A stretch of DNA of 64,000 nucleotides from Piscinibacter sp. HJYY11 (GCF_016735515.1 NZ_JAERQZ010000001.1:2778746-2842745); one strand, 5' to 3'; shown: positions 1-9,689, counted from the first letter of the stretch. Notes: generated by a model not told the origin, from the sequence alone. A program made the numbers and translations.

Positions 1-363
1 CAGTTCGTCGCGCAGTTCATCGGCATGCCGCAGATGAACGTGGTCGACACCGCCCAGCTGCCTGCACTGCGCGACGCCGCGGGCGCCACCGCCGCGCCCG
101 ACGGCTTCATCGGCGTGCGGCCGGAGAACGTGAAGGTGCGGCCGGCCGGTGCGGGCCAGCTGATGGGGCGGGTGGAGCTCGTCGAATCGCTGGGCGCCGA
201 CACCCTGATCCACGCCAGCGTGGGTGCCGAGAGCGTGCACCTGGTCGCACGCCAGGCCGAGCGCACCACGCTCACGCCCGGCGACACCGTGGGCCTCGAC
301 ATCGCGCCCGCGTCCTTCCACCTCTTCGACCGCCAGGGCAAGGCCGTGGCCACGCACGCGTGA
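1..363 (+). CDS. Sugar/polyol ABC transporter ATP-binding protein, C-terminal part
   Basis: The reading frame is open from the first base, so the gene begins upstream of the window. About 120 residues are visible. They start with [12 protein letters not shown], matching the FIGxPxMN segment at the start of the MOBE/TOBE regulatory domain in MalK/UgpC/SmoK-type ATPases, and continue with GVRPENVKV, another hallmark of that domain (the usual form is GIRPEH). The Walker motifs lie outside the window. The stop overlaps the start of the next gene (a polyol dehydrogenase), which places this ATPase in a polyol uptake operon. Family assignment is firm; the substrate is inferred from the neighbours. 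Confidence 0.88.
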   Translation, partial: QFVAQFIGMPQMNVVDTAQLPALRDAAGATAAPDGFIGVRPENVKVRPAGAGQLMGRVELVESLGADTLIHASVGAESVHLVARQAERTTLTPGDTVGLDIAPASFHLFDRQGKAVATHA

Positions 364-1736
364 ACACCATCCTCCACATCGGCCTGGGGTCCTTCCACCG
401 GGCGCATCAGGCCGTCTACCTGCACCACCTGCGCCAGCTCGGCGACACATCGTGGTCCATCGTCGGCGGCAATATCCGCGGCGACATGGCCGACACGATG
501 GCCGCACTTGCGGCGCAGCAGGGCCAGTACACGCTGGAGACCGTCTCGCCCGCGGGCGATCGGCACTACGAGCGCATCACCTCCATCCGCGAAGTGCTCC
601 CCTATGACCGCAGCCTCGGCCAGCTCATCGCCGTGGGGGCCGACGACGCGACGCGCATCATCAGCTTCACCGTCACCGAGGCCGGCTACTACCTCGACAG
701 CCAGCACCACCTCGACCTCACCCACACCGACCTGCGCTGCGACATCGAGCACGGCACGCGCCACACGATCTACGGCGCCGTCGGTGCCATCCTGCGCGAG
801 CGCATGCAGCGCGGCAGCGGGCCGGTCACGCTGCTCACCTGCGACAACCTGCGCAGCAACGGCACCCGCTTCCGCGCCGGGCTGCTGCAGTTCCTGATGC
901 TGCGTGCCGAGATGCCGCTGCGCAACTGGGTGGAGGCGAACACGCGCAGCCCCTGCAACATGGTCGACCGCATCACGCCGCGCCCTTCGCCCGAGGTGGC
1001 CGAGCGTGTGCGGGCGGTCACCGGCTGGGACGACCACGCGCCGGTGATGGGCGAGAGCTTCATCCAGTGGGTGATCGAAGACGACTTCATCGCCGGCCGT
1101 CCCGCGTGGGAGCGGGTGGGCGCCGAGATGGTCGCCTCGGTGCACGCGCACGAAGAGGCCAAGATCCGCATCCTCAACGCCACCCACAGCTGCGTGGCCT
1201 GGGCAGGCACCTTGAAGGGCCTGTCCTTCATCCACGAAGACATGGCCGTGCCGGCGATCCGCCAGATGGCACACGACTACGTGACGAACGATGTGATCCC
1301 CTGCCTTCACACGGCAGAGCACCCGAGCCCGATCGACCTCGCCGCCTACCGCGACGTGGTGCTGGATCGCTTCGGCAATCCGCATGTGCGCGACACCAAC
1401 CAGCGTGTCGCGATGGACGGTTTCTCGAAAGTGCCGGGATTCATCGTGCCCACGCTGCGCGAGTGCCTCGCACGTGGGGCCTCCATGGACAGCACCGCGA
1501 TGCTGCCCGCGCTCTTCTTCACCTTCCTCGGCCGCTGGCACCGCGGCGAGCTGGCGTACGACTACCAGGACGGCGTCATGGACCGCGAAGCCGCCCACGC
1601 CTTCTTCAAGAGCGCCGACCCGCTGTCCGCCTTCTGCGGTGACCCGCTGCTGTGGGGCGACCTGGCCGGCAACCCCACGCTCGAAGCCGCCATCCGCGCC
1701 GCCGAGCGGCGCGTGAAAGCCTTCCTGGCGGGCTGA
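360..1736 (+). CDS. Mannitol dehydrogenase family protein (polyol 2-/4-dehydrogenase)
   Basis: This 458-residue protein belongs to the long-chain mannitol dehydrogenase family, which oxidises mannitol, arabinitol or sorbitol to the ketose with NAD. The N-terminus [14 protein letters not shown] carries the family's nucleotide-binding GxGxFHRAHQ signature. [10 protein letters not shown] near residue 265 holds the K-x4-N-x2-H catalytic signature. Length is slightly below the usual 480-500. It starts with GTG at 360 inside the stop of the ABC ATPase (GTGA overlap), which indicates translational coupling. The set with an AraC regulator and a PfkB kinase resembles the mtl operon of Pseudomonas fluorescens. 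Mannitol versus arabinitol cannot be decided from the sequence. Confidence 0.93.
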   Translation: MNTILHIGLGSFHRAHQAVYLHHLRQLGDTSWSIVGGNIRGDMADTMAALAAQQGQYTLETVSPAGDRHYERITSIREVLPYDRSLGQLIAVGADDATRIISFTVTEAGYYLDSQHHLDLTHTDLRCDIEHGTRHTIYGAVGAILRERMQRGSGPVTLLTCDNLRSNGTRFRAGLLQFLMLRAEMPLRNWVEANTRSPCNMVDRITPRPSPEVAERVRAVTGWDDHAPVMGESFIQWVIEDDFIAGRPAWERVGAEMVASVHAHEEAKIRILNATHSCVAWAGTLKGLSFIHEDMAVPAIRQMAHDYVTNDVIPCLHTAEHPSPIDLAAYRDVVLDRFGNPHVRDTNQRVAMDGFSKVPGFIVPTLRECLARGASMDSTAMLPALFFTFLGRWHRGELAYDYQDGVMDREAAHAFFKSADPLSAFCGDPLLWGDLAGNPTLEAAIRAAERRVKAFLAG

Positions 1737-1777
1737 CCCTGATGCCGAGACGCCCCCCTTGATCTAAGGTCGCTGCC

Positions 1778-2713
1778 ATGCCCACGCTACGCCCTCGCCA
1801 CCTGCCCCGCCAGCGCCAGCCCGAGCTGGAGCTCGACTACGCCCGCCCCACCTCGCTCGGCTACGAGGCCGCCGAAGACATCGGCATGCTGCGCTGCCTG
1901 TCGCACGGCTTCCCCACGCCGCTCGCACGCTGGCACTTCCACGACGAGTACGAGCTGCACCTCATCACCGCCACCTCGGGCAAGGCTTTCGTCGGCGACT
2001 GGATCGGCCCCTTCCAGCCCGGCCACCTGGTGCTGTGCGGGCCACGCCTGCCGCACAACTGGGTCTCGCTCGACCTGCCCGAAGGCGGCGTGCCCGAGCG
2101 TGACCTGGTGATCCAGTTCCGCCACGAGCCGATCGCGCATGCGGTCGAGATGATCCCCGAGCTGGCCGAGGTGATGCCGCTGCTCGAGCGCTCGCGCCAC
2201 GGCATCGAATTCTTCGGCCTCTCGGAGCGCGCCGAGGCGCACTGGCGCAGCCTCAAGCAGGCACGCGGCCTGCAGCGATTCGCGGCCTTCTGCGACTTCC
2301 TCGGCGACCTGGCGCGCTGCACCGACTACCGCCTGCTCAGCAGCGTGCAGATGCAGAGCGACGAGCGCGACACCGAGCTCGACCGCATCGGCGTCATCGT
2401 CGACCGCATCTCGGGCGACATGGCCACGCCGTTTTCGGCCGCTGAAGCCGCCGCCGAGCTGGGCCTGAGCGAGAGCCGCTTCTCGCGCCTCTTCCGTCGT
2501 GCCACCGGCAACACCTTCACCGACTTCGTCAACCGCGTCCGCATCAACCGCGCCTGCCATCTGCTGATGGAGACCGACCGCCGCGTGACGCACATCTGCT
2601 ACGAGGTCGGCTTCAACAACGTGGCCAACTTCAACCGGCGCTTCCTCGAGATCAAGGGCCTCACGCCCAGCGAGTTCCGCCGGCAGACCGAGCACCGCTT
2701 CGGCCGCCACTGA
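1778..2713 (+). CDS. AraC-family transcriptional regulator of the polyol operon
   Basis: This 311-residue protein has an N-terminal cupin-like sensing half (WHFHDEYELHLI around residue 50) and a C-terminal AraC/XylS double helix-turn-helix: AAELGLSESRFSRLF, then ICYEVGFNNVANFNRRF followed by GLTPSEFRR. Architecture and length match MtlR-type activators of mannitol operons. It sits 41 bases after the dehydrogenase gene and just before the kinase gene, so it is probably an activator of this same operon that senses the polyol. The ligand is inferred from context. Confidence 0.9.
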   Translation: MPTLRPRHLPRQRQPELELDYARPTSLGYEAAEDIGMLRCLSHGFPTPLARWHFHDEYELHLITATSGKAFVGDWIGPFQPGHLVLCGPRLPHNWVSLDLPEGGVPERDLVIQFRHEPIAHAVEMIPELAEVMPLLERSRHGIEFFGLSERAEAHWRSLKQARGLQRFAAFCDFLGDLARCTDYRLLSSVQMQSDERDTELDRIGVIVDRISGDMATPFSAAEAAAELGLSESRFSRLFRRATGNTFTDFVNRVRINRACHLLMETDRRVTHICYEVGFNNVANFNRRFLEIKGLTPSEFRRQTEHRFGRH

Positions 2714-2716
2714 TCG

Positions 2717-3664
2717 GTGGACAGGAGCATGTTCGTCGTCTGCGGTGAAGCCCTGATGGACGTGTTCGCGCGCGAGCGCGATGCGACCGGCATGCCACTC
2801 GATGCCCGCATGGGCGGCTCTCCCTTCAACGCCGCGGTGGGCCTGGCGCGCCTGGGCCAGCCGGTGGGCTTCTTCGGCCCGGTGTCGCGCGACTTCCTCG
2901 GCGAGCGGCTGATGCAGGGCCTGCGCGACGAAGGTGTCCACGTCGACATCACCCCGCGCACCGACGCGCCCACCACGCTCAGCCTCGTCGGCACCGACGC
3001 GAACGGCGTGCCGGCGTACTCGTTCTACGGCCACGGCGCCGCGGATCGGCAGCTCGTGCCCGAGATGCTTTCCTTGCTGCCTGCGACGATGAGCGCCCTG
3101 CACATCGGCTCGTACACCACGATCGTCGAGCCCACCGCCGCGACGCTGCGCGCACTCGTCGAGCGCGAACACACCCGCACGCCGATCAGCTACGACCCCA
3201 ACGTGCGCCTCAACGTCGAGCCCGATGTCGAGCGCTGGCGCGACATGCTGCGCTGGATGCTGCCGCGCACCCACCTGCTCAAGATCAGCCTTGAAGACCT
3301 GGCGCTGCTGCGGCCCGGCACGAGCGTCGAGCAGTTCGCGGCCGAGGCCTTGAAGCAAGGCGTGAAGCTCGTCGTGGTGACCCTCGGCGGCGACGGCGCG
3401 CAGGCTTTCAGCGGCCCCGCCGCAGCGCGTGTGCCGGCCGTGCCGGTCGCGGTGGTCGACACGGTGGGCGCGGGCGACAGCTTCCACGCCGCGCTCGTCA
3501 CCTGGCTGCTGGAGCACCAGCTGCTCGCACATGAAACCCTGGGCCACCTGAGCAGCACGCAGCTGCACGAGGCGCTGCGATTCGCGGTGCAGGCCGCGGC
3601 CATCACCTGCTCACGGCGCGGGGCCAACCCGCCGCGCCGCGCGGAGCTGCCACCAGCGCGCTGA
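2717..3664 (+). CDS. PfkB-family carbohydrate kinase (probable fructokinase)
   Basis: The protein has about 311-315 residues and the two PfkB signatures: an early GG motif (MGGSPFNAAVGLARLG) and the C-terminal DTVGAGDSFHAAL, which holds the catalytic Asp and the anion hole. It would phosphorylate the ketose made by the upstream dehydrogenase, as fructokinase MtlZ does in P. fluorescens. The start is ambiguous. A GTG at 2717 lies only 3 bases after the regulator's stop. An ATG at 2729 gives the typical MFVVCGEALMD N-terminus but has its AGGAG almost touching the start codon. Fructose is the expected but unproven substrate. Confidence 0.9.
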   Translation: MDRSMFVVCGEALMDVFARERDATGMPLDARMGGSPFNAAVGLARLGQPVGFFGPVSRDFLGERLMQGLRDEGVHVDITPRTDAPTTLSLVGTDANGVPAYSFYGHGAADRQLVPEMLSLLPATMSALHIGSYTTIVEPTAATLRALVEREHTRTPISYDPNVRLNVEPDVERWRDMLRWMLPRTHLLKISLEDLALLRPGTSVEQFAAEALKQGVKLVVVTLGGDGAQAFSGPAAARVPAVPVAVVDTVGAGDSFHAALVTWLLEHQLLAHETLGHLSSTQLHEALRFAVQAAAITCSRRGANPPRRAELPPAR

Positions 3665-3671
3665 CGCGCCC

Positions 3672-4901
3672 TCAGAACGTCAGCAGATCGCCCCCGAGCG
3701 TGAGACTGAGCAGCGCCGCTCCTTCGTCGCCGCTGCCCGTCGCCTTGTCGCGCTTGCCATAGCGCACGTTGAGCCAGGTGTCCTTGGCCACGCGCCAGTC
3801 GAGCCCCACGGCCTGCTTGAGCGTGCGTTCTCCGCCGGCGGCCTTCTTCTGGTCGTTGTCGCTCGCTTCGAGCATCAGCCGCCAGCTCTCGGTGCCGGCC
3901 GCGAGGCGGCCGACGAGCAGCGTGGTGTCCTGGTACTGCACGGGGCCGGTGCTCAAGGACGCGAGCACGGGTTCCTTGCGGGTGTGGCGCGCCACCAGCG
4001 TGATGGCCCAGCCGGAGAGAAAGCCCGCGGCGGCCGGGTTGGCCGCACCCTGAGCCGTGGTGCGCCACGGGCGACCGTAGGTGACCCCCAGCACCACGAC
4101 GTCGCCGATGCGGACCGACTCGCCGCCCGCGGTCGGCTGCGCATCGCCCGTGCCGAGCGCCAGCGACCAGCGCGGCGCGAACCAGCGGTTGCGCGAATCG
4201 GCGTAGACCTTCTCGACGCAGGCCTTGTAGGTGGCGGTCGCCTTGGCCTCGTCCGGAATCATGGAAGCGCCGGCAGTCCCGGTTTCGTCACCGGGCTTCG
4301 GATTCACGGCGTTGTCGAAAGCCACAAAGCAGGCATCGCCGACCAGTTCACCAGTGGCACTCCTCACCACCGTGGCCACCGCACGCTGGTAGATCGGATC
4401 GTCGTCCTTGTCGATGTACGCCCCGGTGGCGATCGCGAAGGCGCGACGCCGGTACTCCTTGCCGCCGATGTCGCCCTTGCCCTGCGCGCCGCTGATGTTG
4501 GTGGCCGCGGCGATGCGCCACCACACGCTGGGCACGTACTCGGTCATCAGGTCGATGCGCGGCAGCGGGTTGCGCACGCGCGCCGGGGTGATGACGAAGC
4601 CGCCGCCCTTGCCCTCTTTTCCGAACGGGCTGAGCAGCACGGCGAAGTCCTTGGTGTCCTGCACCACGGTGAGCGGCGTGGTGCCGATGCCGGCCAGGGC
4701 GGCGGCGGAGACACTCGCCGCACCCTGGTCGGCGAGGAAGTCCTTCAGGCTGGCGGCGTCCTGCCCGGTCGCCTGTTTCAGCAGCACGACCGGGTCGGTC
4801 TTGGCCGCCGCGGCGGGTGCTGTTTGCGCCAGCGCCGGCAGCGACAGCAACACGAGCACCGCCACCGCGGCATGAAGCAGCAGGTTCAGCATGGACTTCA
4901 T
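3672..4901 (-). CDS. Secreted protein of unknown function, possible outer-membrane beta-barrel
   Basis: I do not recognise this 409-residue protein. It starts at ATG 4901 with a clear signal peptide (MKSMLNLLLHAAVAVLVLLS, then an ALAQ cleavage site). An Ala-rich linker follows, then a body rich in alternating hydrophobic and polar stretches. The last third contains segments such as TWLNVRYGKRD and ALLSLTLGG, and the protein ends in Phe. A C-terminal Phe on a beta-strand is typical of outer-membrane barrels, but this is inference. The open frame continues upstream of 4901 without a signal peptide, so the shorter start is preferred. It lies 11 bases after the 121-residue gene and is probably in one transcript with it. 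Confidence 0.75.
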   Translation of the reverse strand: MKSMLNLLLHAAVAVLVLLSLPALAQTAPAAAAKTDPVVLLKQATGQDAASLKDFLADQGAASVSAAALAGIGTTPLTVVQDTKDFAVLLSPFGKEGKGGGFVITPARVRNPLPRIDLMTEYVPSVWWRIAAATNISGAQGKGDIGGKEYRRRAFAIATGAYIDKDDDPIYQRAVATVVRSATGELVGDACFVAFDNAVNPKPGDETGTAGASMIPDEAKATATYKACVEKVYADSRNRWFAPRWSLALGTGDAQPTAGGESVRIGDVVVLGVTYGRPWRTTAQGAANPAAAGFLSGWAITLVARHTRKEPVLASLSTGPVQYQDTTLLVGRLAAGTESWRLMLEASDNDQKKAAGGERTLKQAVGLDWRVAKDTWLNVRYGKRDKATGSGDEGAALLSLTLGGDLLTF

Positions 4902-4912
4902 CGCGCGTCCCC

Positions 4913-5278
4913 TCAGGTGACCGTGAGGTTCTCGCGGTGGATGAAGGGCTCGACGTCGAGCCCCGCCGAGGTGTTGACGTCGCCCGAGCGGGCCGCGAAC
5001 ACATGGCCGTTCAGCGAGGCCTCGTAGTCGTAGGTGCCGCTCACGGCCTCTTCGACCATGATGACCGCCACCACCTGGTACTTGCCGGCACCGAGCGCCT
5101 CCAGCGGCGCGGGCGTCTCGACCTTGCTCGGCGCACTGCCGACGAAGAGCAGCCGCACGCGCTCCTGCTGCGGCGTGCCCGGGTCGCGCCACACCGCGAT
5201 TCGCATGACCATCTTGGCCCCACCGGTCTTCCTGAACCGGAACTTCAAGGCATCAGCAGCGGAAGTCGAGAACGCCAT
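4913..5278 (-). CDS. Unknown small protein, partner of the secreted 409-residue protein
   Basis: This 121-residue protein is not recognised. I place the start at ATG 5278 because GGGGAG lies 6 bases upstream; an ATG at 5284 would touch that site. No signal peptide or membrane segment is visible. The sequence looks beta-rich (KMVMRIAVW, YQVVAVIMVEEA, TYDYEASLNGHVF), and its C-terminus mentions no known motif. It precedes the secreted 409-residue gene by 11 bases, so the two probably form an operon reading away from the kinase/kup genes. Confidence 0.65.
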   Translation of the reverse strand: MAFSTSAADALKFRFRKTGGAKMVMRIAVWRDPGTPQQERVRLLFVGSAPSKVETPAPLEALGAGKYQVVAVIMVEEAVSGTYDYEASLNGHVFAARSGDVNTSAGLDVEPFIHRENLTVT

Positions 5279-5388
5279 GGCCATCTCCCCAGCGCCGCCA
5301 CGACGGTGACGACATCTGGGCACGATGCTCAAGCTTCGCGCGTGGCACCGCATCCGCAAGGGGGAGGACGAACGCGGCCCGCCGTCCC

Positions 5389-5405
5389 TTATGCCGTCCT
5401 GACGC
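5389..5405 (+). promoter_or_regulatory. Candidate response-regulator site upstream of the KdpD-like kinase
   Basis: TTATGCCGTCCTGACGC is two six-base half-sites (TTATGC and TGACGC) whose starts are 11 bases apart, the spacing typical of OmpR/KdpE-family tandem binding. Almost the same 17-mer (14 of 17 identical) occurs at 7709-7725 before kup. It ends 21 bases before the kinase start codon. Binding by the adjacent regulator is inferred. Confidence 0.5.
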
Positions 5406-5426
5406 CCGCCCTGCTATTTTTCGGGC

Positions 5427-6995
5427 ATGACGACAGCTTCGACTTCCCTGCACCCCCCGCTGCGCGACTGGCCGCTCGGGCTCGCCGCGTGGGCGCTGGG
5501 CTGGGCCGCGATGGGCTGGCTCGAAGGCCGGGTCGACCTGGCCAACCTCGCGATGGTGCTGGTGCTGGCGTCGGCCATCGCCAGCTTCTGGCTGCCCGCG
5601 GTGGTGGCCTGCATGCTGGCCGCGGGCTCGGTGCTGGGCTTCAACTGGTTCTTCGTGTCGCCGAAGCACAGCCTGTCGGTCGACCTGTCGCAGCACGCCT
5701 TGCTGCTGCTCGCGATGCTCGCCGTCTCGTGGGTCATCGCGGCGGTGATGGGCCGCCAGCGCGCGCTGGCACGCGACGCGCAGCGCCAGGGCGAGCGGGT
5801 GCAGCAGCTGCAGCGCTTCGGCGAGGCGCTGCGCGACAGCCAGGAGCCGGCGCAGCAGGCGGGGGCGCTCTTTGCGTCGCTCGAGGCGCTGCTCGGCACG
5901 GCGCCCCGGCTGCTGGTGCTGCACGGCCCGCTGCCGGCGAGCGATGACGACAGCGCCGCGCTGCTGCTCGGCGAGCCCACGGCGCACGAGCGCTCAGGCC
6001 TGTGGCAATGCCTGCGTCAAGGCCAGGCCTTCGGCCCGGGCACCGGGCGGCACGCGGAGCTGCGCGAGTGCTACTTCCCGCTGCGCGGCCGGCAGGCGGC
6101 GTTCGGTGCGGCGATGGTGCCGCTGACGCTCGACGCCACGCCCGACGCCGACACCCGCGCCCAGGCCCAGGCCCTGTGCGACCAGCTCGGCCTCGCGCTG
6201 CAGCGCGCGCTCGCCCAGCGCCTGGCCGACACGGCGCGGGAAGAAGCGCAGCTGCAGAACGTGCGCAACGCCTTGCTGGCCGCGATCTCGCATGACTTCC
6301 GCACGCCGCTGGCCGCCATCCTCGGCGCGGCGTCGGCCTTGCGCGAGCAGCAGGGGCGCCTGTCGGCCGCGCAGCAGGACCGCCTGCTCGACAGCATCGA
6401 CCAGGAATGCCGCCACCTCTCGCGCCTGACCGACAACACGCTGCAGCTCGCCCGCCTCGACGCCCCGGGCATGGCGCTCACGCTCGACTGGGAATCGCCG
6501 CAGGAGCTGGCCGGTGCCGTGCTCGCGCGGCGCCGTGCGCGCAACGGCGTGCACGAGGACGCGAGCCGCCTGCGCCTGCGGGTGGACCCGGAGACGCCGC
6601 TCGTGCGCTGCGATGCACTGCTCATCTCGCAGCTGCTCGACAACCTGGTCGACAACGCCTTGAAGTACGCCACCGAAGGCCCGATCGAGCTGCTGGTGCG
6701 CCCGCAGGCCGGCCATGTGGTGCTGGCGGTGCGCGATCGCGGGCCCGGCGTGGCGCTCGCCTGGCGCGAGCGCATCTTCCAGGTCTTCCAGCGCGGCGAC
6801 GACCGGCCGAGCCCCGACGGCGCCCGCACGCGCAGCGCCGGCGTCGGCCTCGCGGTGTGCCGTGCGATCGCGCAGGCCCACGGCGGCGAGCTGCGCCTGC
6901 GCGCCCGTGCCCATGGGGGCGCGAGCTTCGAGTGCTGGCTGCCGCTGCAGGCGGTGCCAGCCCTGCCCGCCGAATCGGAGGCCGCGCCGCCGTGA
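5427..6995 (+). CDS. KdpD-like sensor histidine kinase lacking the N-terminal KdpD/USP part
   Basis: This 522-residue protein starts directly with the DUF4118 membrane domain of KdpD: four hydrophobic segments in about residues 10-110, including GFNWFFVSPKHSLSVD. A GAF-like linker, a HisKA domain (AISHDFRTPLAAIL, phospho-acceptor His289) and a HATPase domain follow (N-box QLLDNLVDNALKY, GPGV, GVGLAVCRAI). Canonical KdpD is about 900 residues, with an N-terminal ATP-binding KdpD domain and a USP domain; both are absent here. It should sense potassium or envelope status at the inner membrane. Its stop overlaps the start of the response regulator. No kdpFABC is present; kup follows instead. Confidence 0.93.
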   Translation: MTTASTSLHPPLRDWPLGLAAWALGWAAMGWLEGRVDLANLAMVLVLASAIASFWLPAVVACMLAAGSVLGFNWFFVSPKHSLSVDLSQHALLLLAMLAVSWVIAAVMGRQRALARDAQRQGERVQQLQRFGEALRDSQEPAQQAGALFASLEALLGTAPRLLVLHGPLPASDDDSAALLLGEPTAHERSGLWQCLRQGQAFGPGTGRHAELRECYFPLRGRQAAFGAAMVPLTLDATPDADTRAQAQALCDQLGLALQRALAQRLADTAREEAQLQNVRNALLAAISHDFRTPLAAILGAASALREQQGRLSAAQQDRLLDSIDQECRHLSRLTDNTLQLARLDAPGMALTLDWESPQELAGAVLARRRARNGVHEDASRLRLRVDPETPLVRCDALLISQLLDNLVDNALKYATEGPIELLVRPQAGHVVLAVRDRGPGVALAWRERIFQVFQRGDDRPSPDGARTRSAGVGLAVCRAIAQAHGGELRLRARAHGGASFECWLPLQAVPALPAESEAAPP

Positions 6996-7696
6996 ACGAA
7001 CGGGTGCTGCTGGTGGAGGACGACCGCGAGCTGCGCACCACCCTGCGCGAAGCGCTCGCGGTGGAAGGCTACGCGGTGCAGACAGCCGCGAGCGCCGCCG
7101 ACGCGCTGGCGCAGTGGCGGCATGCCGAGGCCTCGCCGCCCTTCGAGCTGGTGCTGCTCGACCTGGGCCTGCCCGACGCCGATGGCAGCACCCTGCTCGC
7201 CACGCTGTGCCGGGGGCGCGACACGGCCGTGCTCGTGATCTCGGCGCGTGGCGCCGAAGGCGAGAAGGTGGCCCTGCTCGACCAGGGGGCCGACGACTAC
7301 CTCGTCAAGCCCTTCAGCATCGGCGAGCTGCTCGCACGCATGCGCGTGGCACTGCGCCACCGGGGCCGCGCGGCGCAGCCGGCCATCACACGCTATGCGC
7401 ACGCGGGGCTGGAGGTCGACCTCGCCGCGCACAGCGTGCAGCTCGACGGCCAGGCGCTGCACCTCACACCCACCGAGTTCCGCCTGCTTGCGCGGCTGGT
7501 GCGCAGCGCCGGCCAGGTGGTCACGCACGCGAAGCTGCTGGCCGACGTGTGGGGCGCCGAGTACGTGCAGCACACGCACTACCTGCGGCTCTACATGGGC
7601 CAGCTGCGCGCGAAGCTCGGCGACGACGCCGCCGCGCCGCGCTGGCTGTTGACGGAGCCCGGCGTGGGCTACCGCCTCGCGTCGCCGGAAGCCTGA
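6992..7696 (+). CDS. KdpE-like OmpR-family response regulator
   Basis: This 234-residue protein starts with GTG at 6992, overlapping the kinase stop (GTGA). The receiver domain has the acidic pair in LLVEDDRE, phospho-acceptor Asp57 in [11 protein letters not shown], and Lys in DYLVKPFS. The C-terminal winged helix shows [20 protein letters not shown] and ends with GVGYRL, as in KdpE/OmpR. It is probably phosphorylated by the upstream KdpD-like kinase and acts on kup and on its own operon, where matching tandem motifs occur. Confidence 0.94.
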   Translation: MNERVLLVEDDRELRTTLREALAVEGYAVQTAASAADALAQWRHAEASPPFELVLLDLGLPDADGSTLLATLCRGRDTAVLVISARGAEGEKVALLDQGADDYLVKPFSIGELLARMRVALRHRGRAAQPAITRYAHAGLEVDLAAHSVQLDGQALHLTPTEFRLLARLVRSAGQVVTHAKLLADVWGAEYVQHTHYLRLYMGQLRAKLGDDAAAPRWLLTEPGVGYRLASPEA

Positions 7697-7708
7697 CGCA
7701 CACGATGC

Positions 7709-7725
7709 TTATGCGTTCCTGATGC
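7709..7725 (+). promoter_or_regulatory. Candidate response-regulator site upstream of kup
   Basis: TTATGCGTTCCTGATGC repeats the site before the kinase gene (14 of 17 bases) and again gives half-sites at an 11-base interval (TTATGC, TGATGC). An extra GATGC lies just upstream at 7704-7708. It sits in the 76-base gap between the regulator's stop and the kup start and overlaps an upstream in-frame ATG, which argues that kup really starts at 7773. Confidence 0.5.
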
Positions 7726-7772
7726 GGGGGCGCAGATGCTGCGGTGGTGTCTTCCACCGAAAGCAGCCTGCG

Positions 7773-9689
7773 ATGAGCGCCACCCTCACCACCTCTCCCC
7801 CCTCTGCCGCCTCGACCGACGCGCGCCGGCAGGGGCTCGCCGCCCTCACGCTCGGCGCACTCGGCGTCGTCTACGGCGACATCGGCACCAGCCCGCTCTA
7901 CACGATGCAGGAGGTGTTCGCCCCGCACACCGGCGTGCCGCTCGATGCGCCGCACGTGGTCGGCGCGGTGTCGGTGATCTTCTGGGCGCTGATGCTCGTC
8001 GTCACGCTCAAGTACGTGGTGCTGATCCTGCGTGCCGACAACCACGGCGAAGGCGGCGGCCTCGCGCTCACGGCGCTTGCGAGCAGCGCGGTCGCGGGCC
8101 GGCCGGCGTTGAAACACGCGCTGCTGCTGCTCGGCGTCTTCGGCGCCACGCTCTTCTATGGCGACAGCGTCATCACGCCGGCCATCTCGGTGCTCGGCGC
8201 GGTCGAAGGCCTGAAGGTGCTGGAGCCGGGGCTCAAGCCCTTCGTCGTGCCGGTGGCCGTCGCCATCCTGGTGGGACTCTTCGCCATCCAGCGTTTCGGC
8301 ACCACGCTTGTCGGGCGATTCTTCGGCCCGGTGATCGTGCTGTGGTTCGTGACGCTGGGCGTCACTGGCGCGGTGCAGGTGGCGCATCAGCCGGGCATCC
8401 TGGCGGCGCTCAACCCGCTGGAAGCGTGGCATTTCCTGATCGAGCGTGGCTGGCACCTGCTGGCCACCGTGGGCGCCATCGTGCTCGCGCTCACCGGCGC
8501 GGAGGCGCTCTACGCCGACATGGGCCACTTCGGCAAGCGGCCGATCCGCCTCGCGTGGACGGGTCTCGTGCTGCCCTGCCTCGCGCTCAACTACATGGGC
8601 CAGGGGGCGCTGCTGATCGGCAACCCGCAGGCGATCGAAAGCCCGTTCTACCGGCTCTTCCCGTCGTCGTGGCTGCTGCCGGCGGTGATCCTCGCCACGC
8701 TGGCGGCGATCATCGCGTCGCAGGCGGTGATCTCGGGCGCGTACTCGATGACGCGCCAGGCCATCCAGCTCGGCTTCCTGCCGCGCATGGCGGTGCGCTT
8801 CACCTCGGCCAGCGAGGCCGGCCAGATCTACATGCCGGCGGTGAACTGGGCGCTGCTCGTCGGCGTGCTGGCGGCGGTGGTCGGCTTCGGCAGCTCGTCG
8901 GCGCTCGCCTCGGCCTACGGCATCGCGGTCACGCTCACCATGCTGATCACGACGGTGCTCACCTTCTTCGTGGTGCGCGACGGCTGGCGCCTGCCGGTAC
9001 CGGTGGCGACCGGGGCCACGGCCTTCTTCCTCGGGCTCGACCTGCTGCTGGTCGCCGGCTGTGCGGTGAAGTTCTTCGACGGTGGGTGGTTCCCGCTCGT
9101 GCTGGGCCTCTTGCTCTACCTCGGCATGAGCACCTGGTACCGCGGCCGTGCGCTGCTCTTCGACCGCCTGCGCGAAGACGGCCTGGCGCTGCAGCCCTTC
9201 GTCGACAGCCTGTCGCGCGACACCACGCTGCCGCGCGCCCGCCGCACCGCCGTCTACGCGGTGGCCGACCCGGGCATGGTGCCGCTCGCGCTGCTGCACA
9301 ACCTCAAGCACAACCAGGTGCTGCACGAGCGCAACCTGGTGCTGACGGTGCACTTCGCGTCGGTGCCCTTCGTGCCGGCCGATCAGCGCATCGAGGTGCA
9401 GCCGCTCGCGCCGGGCTTCTGGCGCGTCACCCTGCATTTCGGGTTCATGGAAACGCCCGACGTGCCGGCCGCATTGCAGGCCGCCGCGCAGCACGGCGTG
9501 GAGGTGCCGATGTTCGAGACCACCTACTTCCTGAGCCGCGAGTCGGTGGTGCCCACGCCGGGCCCCGGCATGGCGCAGTGGCGCGAGCGGCTCTTCGCCG
9601 CGCTGTCGCGCAACGCCGGCGGCGTGGCCGACTTCTTCCGCCTGCCGCACAACGCGGTGGTGGAGCTGGGCACCCGGGTGCAGATCTGA
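7773..9689 (+). CDS. kup: Low-affinity potassium transporter Kup
   Basis: This 638-residue protein has the KUP/HAK/KT signature [19 protein letters not shown] near the N-terminus, about twelve hydrophobic segments (for example [15 protein letters not shown], and the [15 protein letters not shown] segment [15 protein letters not shown]) and the soluble C-terminal domain of about 170 residues. It imports K+ with H+ across the inner membrane. ATG 7773 is chosen over the in-frame ATG at 7722 because the earlier one lies inside the repeated regulatory motif and would add a 17-residue Arg/Cys-rich tail foreign to the family. Control by the upstream two-component pair is inferred from position and motif. 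Confidence 0.96.
   Translation: MSATLTTSPPSAASTDARRQGLAALTLGALGVVYGDIGTSPLYTMQEVFAPHTGVPLDAPHVVGAVSVIFWALMLVVTLKYVVLILRADNHGEGGGLALTALASSAVAGRPALKHALLLLGVFGATLFYGDSVITPAISVLGAVEGLKVLEPGLKPFVVPVAVAILVGLFAIQRFGTTLVGRFFGPVIVLWFVTLGVTGAVQVAHQPGILAALNPLEAWHFLIERGWHLLATVGAIVLALTGAEALYADMGHFGKRPIRLAWTGLVLPCLALNYMGQGALLIGNPQAIESPFYRLFPSSWLLPAVILATLAAIIASQAVISGAYSMTRQAIQLGFLPRMAVRFTSASEAGQIYMPAVNWALLVGVLAAVVGFGSSSALASAYGIAVTLTMLITTVLTFFVVRDGWRLPVPVATGATAFFLGLDLLLVAGCAVKFFDGGWFPLVLGLLLYLGMSTWYRGRALLFDRLREDGLALQPFVDSLSRDTTLPRARRTAVYAVADPGMVPLALLHNLKHNQVLHERNLVLTVHFASVPFVPADQRIEVQPLAPGFWRVTLHFGFMETPDVPAALQAAAQHGVEVPMFETTYFLSRESVVPTPGPGMAQWRERLFAALSRNAGGVADFFRLPHNAVVELGTRVQI

Noticed and set aside
4902..5192. 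An N-terminal extension of the 409-residue secreted protein
   Set aside because: It overlaps the 121-residue gene and would bury the signal peptide inside the protein.
7722..7772. An earlier ATG for kup
   Set aside because: It lies in the repeated regulatory motif and adds a Cys/Arg-rich stretch not seen in Kup proteins; ATG 7773 fits the family.
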